Positions 59,255 to 64,000 of a stretch of DNA of 64,000 nt are shown here, one piece after another (position 1 is the first letter of the stretch; each line of letters opens with the position of its first letter). The position numbers and the translations under genes were made by a program. The notes beneath the pieces were generated by a model. It was not told where the DNA came from, ran no database searches, and saw nothing but the letters and a program-made list of their open reading frames with translations. This stretch comes from Nostoc sp. FACHB-110 (GTDB lineage Bacteria > Cyanobacteriota > Cyanobacteriia > Cyanobacteriales > Nostocaceae). The stretch is from assembly GCF_014697425.1 (NCBI RefSeq), contig NZ_JACJRU010000008.1, positions 144,342 through 208,341 on the forward strand, read 5' to 3'.

Positions 59255-59724
59255 TTGGGTTCATCTTTAGTGCCGTTTCGGGCTAATTTGCATCTTTATA
59301 TTTTGCGTCTAGATACAAATACGGATTATTGCCAACAAATGATTATTTGATATGTGTTCTAGCGATCCCAACAGAAAAATAAACTTTAGGATGTTTTTAT
59401 AATTTCGTCATATTTATCAAAGATTGGTAGAGCAAATACCTACAGATTTTTGCCTTTAACTGGCTAGGGATCAAGGGGAAAGATAAAGTTTTAGATGCAG
59501 CCGACAATTTACTTTATTAGTTTATATAAGCTCAGTATAGCTATTTAACGATAAAATACTGTATATAATTTAGCTATTATTACCTAATAAATACCCTAAA
59601 TATTACTGATACATCAAAGGCAAAAATTTATTTATATCCAAATATGGAGTTATAATAAACACCAAAAATTCAGCAACTCAAAAGCTCAGTAAGGCTGAAT
59701 AATTTTTGAGCATGAAAAGAACTT

Positions 59725-59840
59725 ATACCAATTCTTGATTAAGACTTATAGAGAAAACTCTACTGTCTGCCTCACCTACCCTTGCTAAGGGGAGGTTGGG
59801 AGGAGTGAAAATAATGTGCAATTTCACGGAGAATTGGTAT
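59725..59840. mobile_element. MITE-like element with ATACCAATTCT ends
   Basis: 116 bases with perfect 11-bp ends ATACCAATTCT (59725-59735) and AGAATTGGTAT (59830-59840). Inside is CTCACCTACCCTTGCTAAGG with the near-complement GGGAGGTTGGGAGG. A related inner sequence occurs at 38853-38885. No coding capacity. Confidence 0.7.
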
Positions 59841-60284
59841 TAAAATCATGGCCACAAAGGAAATTTCTGACTCAGGCAAAGTTATTAGATGTTAAACAGC
59901 CCTCAACCAGCAAAATTATATATATCCTCTATTCTGATATGTCTGTATCATAAGTATGATTTGTGCTTAATTATGTAGTTATGCCCGTTAGTAGGTAAAT
60001 CATCAATCTCTCAAAAAAGCACTTTGTTTATACGTAGTGTTTAGGCAAATCTTGATTTTTAGGCAAAAATACTTTTACATCCTTATTTATTAATTCCTAA
60101 CTATTTTTTGAGAACTGAGAATTTAACCCTATATTTCTGAATAATCTTGTAAATATCATCATAAAATGCCCCAATAATTTAAACATCACCGAAATTATTC
60201 TCTTTTCATGAAATAAATTGATATTTATTTAACAATGGCAACGTCGTAGACAGCAAACGAAAAAATGCTGATCTGAACTATATT

Positions 60285-60419
60285 GCAATACAGTTCAGTT
60301 AAGGCAACAACTTAGACTGGTGTAGGTTGGGTGGAGGAACGGAACCCAACATTGACGCATACTTTGTTGGGTTACGCTATCGCTACACCCAACCTTGTAT
60401 CTTAACTGAACCGTATTGC
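60285..60419. mobile_element. Nested inverted-repeat elements
   Basis: Outer ends GCAATACAGTTCAGTTAAG (60285-60303) and CTTAACTGAACCGTATTGC (60401-60419) pair at 18 of 19 positions. Inside lies a second element (60322-60396) with GTAGGTTGGGTG and CACCCAACCTT ends, the same family as 52294-52369. Confidence 0.75.
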
Positions 60420-60557
60420 TCTAAAGTTGAGTAAATAATTGTGATTCTTACACAGAGTAATCTAGAAATTGTTTTCAGGAGAAATATCGAAAAATTAAAG
60501 CCGCAGTTTATATAACCACGGCATTTTTCACCAAATATTCAAAATTATTTTCGGTAT

Positions 60558-62141
60558 TTACTGAGAGTCAACAGCGTAATCAATTAACTGGCTAAGACGC
60601 AAACGCAAGGTTTCTAGCCCTAAACGTTCACTAGCTGAAATAAACACAGCTAAAGGAAACTCTTCTTGCGCTATGGCTAGTCTCTCGCTGTCTACTTGAT
60701 CTATTTTGTTAAAGGCAACTAGCGCAGGGCCGGGAGTTACAGGCATGGCTGCGAGAATTTCCCGAACTGAGCGAATGTGCATCAACCAAGCAGGATGAGA
60801 CAAATCGACTAAATGCAGTAAAGCATCAGCTTCTGTGACTTCTTCCAAGGTGGCGCGAAAGGCATCCATTAAAGATGCAGGTAATTCGTGGATGAACCCT
60901 ACAGTATCTGTAATGAGAATTTCTTGGGGTTCATTAGTGTCAGCATGGGGAATTACCAAGCGGCGCGTCGTGGGGTCGAGAGTCGCAAACAGCTGGTCGG
61001 CTGTATATACTTCGGCATTGGTCAAGGCATTTAGCAAGGTGGACTTGCCTGCGTTGGTGTAACCTACCAAAGCGACTGAAGGAACTTCTTGATGTTGTCG
61101 CCGTTGGCGTAGGCGCGAACGATGGGCTTGCAACTGGTTGACTTCTTGTTGCAGTCGAGAAATGCGTCTTTGAATAGCCCGGCGTTCTGTTTCTAGTTTG
61201 GTTTCACCAGGGCCACGAGTACCAATACCACCCCCCAACCGAGACATTGCCTGCCCTCTACCAGTTAGTCGCGGCAGCATATATTCTAGCTGCGCTAGTT
61301 CTACCTGTAATTTACCAGCACGAGACTGGGCGCGTTGGGCGAAGATATCTAATATTACTTCTGTGCGGTCAACTACCCGAACACCAATTTGCGCTTCTAA
61401 GTTGCGGACTTGGGCGGGTGAGAGGTCACGGTCAAAGACAACGAGGTTACATCCCAGGGTTTGGGCAGTTAAGGCGACTTCTTGCACCTTACCTTCACCA
61501 ATCACTGTTTGCGGATGAATACGCGATCGCTTTTGTTGTACTGTTTGTAGTACATCACCGCCAGCAGTATCTACCAACCGTCCCAACTCTGCTAGAGTGT
61601 CGTGGAATTGTTGGAGAGTCAACCCATCAGTCATTACTCCGACAATTAGCACGCGGTCATGATCTGCATCTACTTCTTGGGCGACGAATTCCCGACGGAA
61701 TTCTTCTTCTAGTCCTTCGACTAAATCGATAAAGTCTTGTTCGGCTAGCATATCTAAGCTCATCGGCGGCGATATGCTGGAGTAGATTGCTGAATCTTGA
61801 GCCTTGAGCGCTAAATTTTGGGCTGCTACTAGCTGTTTATTACGCGATACTAAATGAGCTAAATAAACTTCTTTGACGTATCCTGTAGCACCACCACCAC
61901 GCCGAGTAAATCCTGTCCCAGTAATATTTAGCATCACCAATGCGTCTAAGCGTTGCATTGCCATAGCTGTCAGGGCCACTTCATTTGGTGGTTCTGATTT
62001 CAGATGTGTGGCAATACAGCGAATACCGCTAAGACGTTCTGCACCGTAACGGGGCAGTTCTAGCGGGGGAATTTGGGTCTGACGCGGTGTGCCTACCCCA
62101 ACACGAATCACTTGTCCGCGACGGTTGAGATAGGCACACAC
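60558..62141 (-). CDS. hflX: GTPase HflX, annotated from the first canonical start
   Basis: 527 residues from GTG 62141. HflX is a ribosome-associated GTPase that splits stalled 70S ribosomes. Seen: the N-terminal nucleotide-binding region, VIGEGKVQEVAL, the Gly-rich loop SRLGGGIGTRGPGETKLE, G1 ALVGYTNAGKSTLLN, G3 DTVGFI, and G4 NKID. Conserved HflX-like sequence continues in frame upstream for 51 codons without ATG, GTG or TTG (see next feature), so this start is probably too far in. It is followed by cofG upstream on the same strand. Confidence 0.92.
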   Translation of the reverse strand: MCAYLNRRGQVIRVGVGTPRQTQIPPLELPRYGAERLSGIRCIATHLKSEPPNEVALTAMAMQRLDALVMLNITGTGFTRRGGGATGYVKEVYLAHLVSRNKQLVAAQNLALKAQDSAIYSSISPPMSLDMLAEQDFIDLVEGLEEEFRREFVAQEVDADHDRVLIVGVMTDGLTLQQFHDTLAELGRLVDTAGGDVLQTVQQKRSRIHPQTVIGEGKVQEVALTAQTLGCNLVVFDRDLSPAQVRNLEAQIGVRVVDRTEVILDIFAQRAQSRAGKLQVELAQLEYMLPRLTGRGQAMSRLGGGIGTRGPGETKLETERRAIQRRISRLQQEVNQLQAHRSRLRQRRQHQEVPSVALVGYTNAGKSTLLNALTNAEVYTADQLFATLDPTTRRLVIPHADTNEPQEILITDTVGFIHELPASLMDAFRATLEEVTEADALLHLVDLSHPAWLMHIRSVREILAAMPVTPGPALVAFNKIDQVDSERLAIAQEEFPLAVFISASERLGLETLRLRLSQLIDYAVDSQ

Positions 62142-62294
62142 AGGTTGATTGATTTCTGTGCTAATTGCTGCCAGACGCTGGGAGAATTCAGGCGTTGTGA
62201 TGCGATCGCCTGGTATACGCTGGTGGTACAGCCGCTGTAGTTGTTTCAGCTGGCTGGACTTTAAACCTTGGAGATTTCCGAAGATAGTCTCTAT
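62142..62294 (-). other. In-frame N-terminal extension of hflX with apparent AUA start
   Basis: 51 codons reading ETIFGNLQGLKSSQLKQLQR after an initial ATA, then LYHQRIPGDRITTPEFSQRL and AAISTEINQP, joining directly to the HflX frame. This is the normal start of cyanobacterial HflX (which I recall as METI...). The first codon, 62294-62292, is ATA instead of ATG, and TAA stands three codons further upstream. No clear ribosome site is seen. Confidence 0.7.
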
Positions 62295-62416
62295 AGGCGT
62301 TTATGACCAGATAACTGGCCCTCCGAATCCATCTATTGTTTATTTTACAACAGTTTCTAGGGTGTAAGCTCTGTCTTGTGGTAGGTGCATTCTCAAATGA
62401 GCTTGGAGAATTTAAT

Positions 62417-63370
62417 TTATCTCCACCGTTGCACAGCCCCTTGCAATTCCTTTGATAACCAACCATCGAATTGCGGATAAACAGGCAACCGAGGCAATAA
62501 TTTCCATCCTGCAGGTTCTAAAATATTTCTCAATTCTTGCTCTTGAAGATGAGGATAATCGGGATTTACTTCATCTTTTGGCCCAATTCCACCTAAATCT
62601 CTTGCACCAGCTTCGATACAAGCAAGTAACCATTGCTCATCTTTCACTAAATTTGGTGGAATTTGAATTATTATATCTGGTGGTAAAATCTGACGTGCTT
62701 TGGCTATGACTTTTGGTAACTGATTAGGGTCAAAAGCTTCTGCATCAAAGGTTTGCTGATTACCTGGGCTGTGGGGTTGCAAAATAACTTCTTGAATATG
62801 ATGATAGCGTTCGTGAATATTAGATATCGCTTCTAATGTTTCCCAGCAATCATCAAAAGTTTCGCCAATTCCTAACAGTAACCCTGTGGTAAAAGGAATT
62901 TGTAACTCTCCCGCCCACTTTAATTGTTGTAGCCTGAGTTCTGGTAATTTACTCGGTGCATAGCGATGAACAGTTTCTAATAATTTTGGTGTTAACTGTT
63001 CTAGCATCAAACCCATTGATACATTGACGCTTTTTAGTTGTTCCATCTCTGCAAAACTCAAAGGCCCAGCATTGGTATGGGGGAGAAATCCCAGAGTTAG
63101 AGCTAATTTACATAAATCGTAGATTCTTTGAAACCATGCTTGACGCTGTGGCGAGTGAGGGTGTACTTCTCCACTGAGAATGAGGATTTCGCAGACTTTT
63201 TTCGTTTGCAGCCGTTTTAATAGTGTTTCTGCTGCTAATAAACTCATCCAAGGGCTTTCGCCAGGGTTGGTACGAAAGTTGCAGTAGGTACAGCGGTTGA
63301 AGCACTCATAGGTGGGAACGATTGTGTAAGCAGGGCTGTAAGTCACGCTAAAAGTGTTGGCAACTGACAT
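62417..63370 (-). CDS. cofG: FO synthase subunit CofG (radical SAM)
   Basis: 317 residues. With CofH it builds the 7,8-didemethyl-8-hydroxy-5-deazariboflavin chromophore, used by cyanobacterial photolyases. Radical SAM cluster motif C-x3-C-x2-C in YECFNRCTYCNF, then LLAAETLLKRLQ, ILILSGEVHPHSPQRQAW, LLGIGETFDDCWETL and GGIGPKDEVNPDYPH. ATG 63370 gives the usual start. cofH is not in the window. Confidence 0.93.
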   Translation of the reverse strand: MSVANTFSVTYSPAYTIVPTYECFNRCTYCNFRTNPGESPWMSLLAAETLLKRLQTKKVCEILILSGEVHPHSPQRQAWFQRIYDLCKLALTLGFLPHTNAGPLSFAEMEQLKSVNVSMGLMLEQLTPKLLETVHRYAPSKLPELRLQQLKWAGELQIPFTTGLLLGIGETFDDCWETLEAISNIHERYHHIQEVILQPHSPGNQQTFDAEAFDPNQLPKVIAKARQILPPDIIIQIPPNLVKDEQWLLACIEAGARDLGGIGPKDEVNPDYPHLQEQELRNILEPAGWKLLPRLPVYPQFDGWLSKELQGAVQRWR

Positions 63371-63504
63371 AAGATCAAGATTTTGAAGAATTGTAAATAA
63401 CAGCTACTTATTAAAAATGCGGCACTCTGTATTGTGAAACCTTCGCTGTAGCTCAGTATTAGAGCTTTCCCCAGGACAGGTAAAAAATTTTTTTCTCAGA
63501 ATGC

Positions 63505-63534
63505 TTTACAAATTGCAATGTTATTGTTTAAGAT
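63505..63534 (+). promoter_or_regulatory. psbA promoter
   Basis: TTTACA (63505-63510) and TAAGAT (63529-63534) are 18 bases apart, the typical psbA arrangement in cyanobacteria. The transcript would begin near 63541 and carry a leader hairpin CAGGT/ACCTG (63544-63559). A GGAAC-type site precedes the ATG loosely. Confidence 0.6.
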
Positions 63535-63590
63535 ATGTAACAACAGGTAAAAACACCTGGAACATACATAACCAAAGCAATCATAAAGAC

Positions 63591-64000
63591 ATGACAGCAA
63601 CCTTACAACAGCGCAAAAGCGCCAACGTATGGGAGCAGTTCTGCAACTGGATTACCAGCACCAACAACCGCCTGTATATTGGCTGGTTCGGCGTGTTAAT
63701 GATCCCCACCTTGCTAGCTGCAACCACCTGCTTCGTAATCGCCTTCATCGCTGCACCCCCCGTAGACATCGATGGTATCCGTGAACCTGTAGCAGGTTCC
63801 TTACTGTACGGAAACAACATCATCTCCGGCGCAGTAGTACCTTCCTCTAACGCAATTGGTTTGCACTTCTACCCAATTTGGGAAGCAGCTTCTTTAGATG
63901 AATGGCTGTACAACGGTGGCCCATACCAATTGGTAATCTTCCACTTCCTGATTGGCGTATTCTGCTACTTAGGACGTGAGTGGGAACTATCCTACCGCTT
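63591..64000 (+). CDS. psbA: Photosystem II D1 protein, 5' part cut by window edge
   Basis: 136 codons visible from ATG 63591 ([20 protein letters not shown]). D1 binds the manganese cluster, the primary electron-transfer pigments and QB. First membrane helix [20 protein letters not shown] and the luminal [19 protein letters not shown] match D1. Residue 130 is Glu ([10 protein letters not shown]), as in high-light D1 forms, not Gln. The gene continues past position 64000. Confidence 0.98.
   Translation, partial: MTATLQQRKSANVWEQFCNWITSTNNRLYIGWFGVLMIPTLLAATTCFVIAFIAAPPVDIDGIREPVAGSLLYGNNIISGAVVPSSNAIGLHFYPIWEAASLDEWLYNGGPYQLVIFHFLIGVFCYLGREWELSYR

Larger units (their letters stand above)
59255..60557. 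other. 1.3-kb gene-free, repeat-bearing region
   Basis: AT-rich, with no coding frame. It contains an ATACCAATTCT element (59725-59840) and a nested inverted-repeat pair (60285-60419). The 59255-59720 and 59840-60280 parts show nothing I can name. No tRNA, hairpin terminator run or CRISPR unit is present. Confidence 0.6.

Noticed and set aside
63445..63466. tRNA gene before psbA (GCTGTAGCTCAGTATTAGAG)
   Set aside because: It resembles only a D-arm; no anticodon stem, T-arm or acceptor pairing follows.

Overview
This window comes from a filamentous cyanobacterium, most likely a heterocyst- or hormogonium-forming member of the Nostocales. The evidence is frequent HIP1 octamers (GCGATCGC), the photosystem genes (psbA, ycf37, raf1), phylloquinone and plastoquinone genes (menB, menG, a chorismate lyase), a complete hmp chemotaxis-like locus, and the short dispersed repeats typical of this group. 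The genus cannot be fixed from the sequence alone.

Left part (1-32.9 kb), mainly core genome: the 5' part of accC, tRNA-Leu(GAG), a chorismate lyase, a DUF3352 protein, ccsB and tilS. Next is the hmp locus: hmpF is divergent from hmpA-hmpB-hmpC-hmpD-hmpE, which together encode a PATAN response regulator, a CheY, a CheW, a receptor and a giant CheA. This system drives type IV pilus gliding of hormogonia in Nostoc punctiforme. Then come a DUF445 protein, menG, a REC-GAF regulator, raf1, a GT39-like glycosyltransferase, a UvrD-like helicase, a Uma2-family protein, an exported protein built of three 94-residue repeats, rpmI-rplT, a solute-binding protein and ycf37.

Accessory part (32.9-40.7 kb): a MITE-like element, then a CRISPR array of 46 repeats and 45 spacers (33276-36634) with no cas gene in the window. 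It is followed by an exported copper amine oxidase and an IS605-type tnpB. A divergent ribbon-helix-helix gene of 59 codons lies next to tnpB, and a long palindrome lies across the tnpB stop codon. A decayed copy of what looks like the CRISPR leader lies just beyond.

Right part (40.8-64 kb): tRNA-Met(CAU), a LysM/M23 cell-wall hydrolase with a long leader, trmL, gshA, an HDAC-family deacetylase, a broken mscS gene, an alpha/beta hydrolase, a Ser/Thr kinase, rimM, a valine-pyruvate aminotransferase, a glutathione-dependent formaldehyde dehydrogenase, a pmp3-like small membrane gene, clpB, a truncated Rpn/DUF4351 gene, menB, hflX, cofG and the 5' part of psbA. Several genes link functionally: menB and menG both act in phylloquinone synthesis; gshA supplies the glutathione chain that frmA uses; raf1, ycf37, ccsB and psbA serve photosynthesis.

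Most unusual points: the orphan array with HIP1-bearing spacers and a relic leader; the tnpB/RHH pair; an hflX gene whose conserved N-terminus is in frame but would start at AUA; a near-duplicate block of about 58 bp in front of both pmp3 and clpB; and a nested pair of inverted-repeat elements at 60.3 kb.
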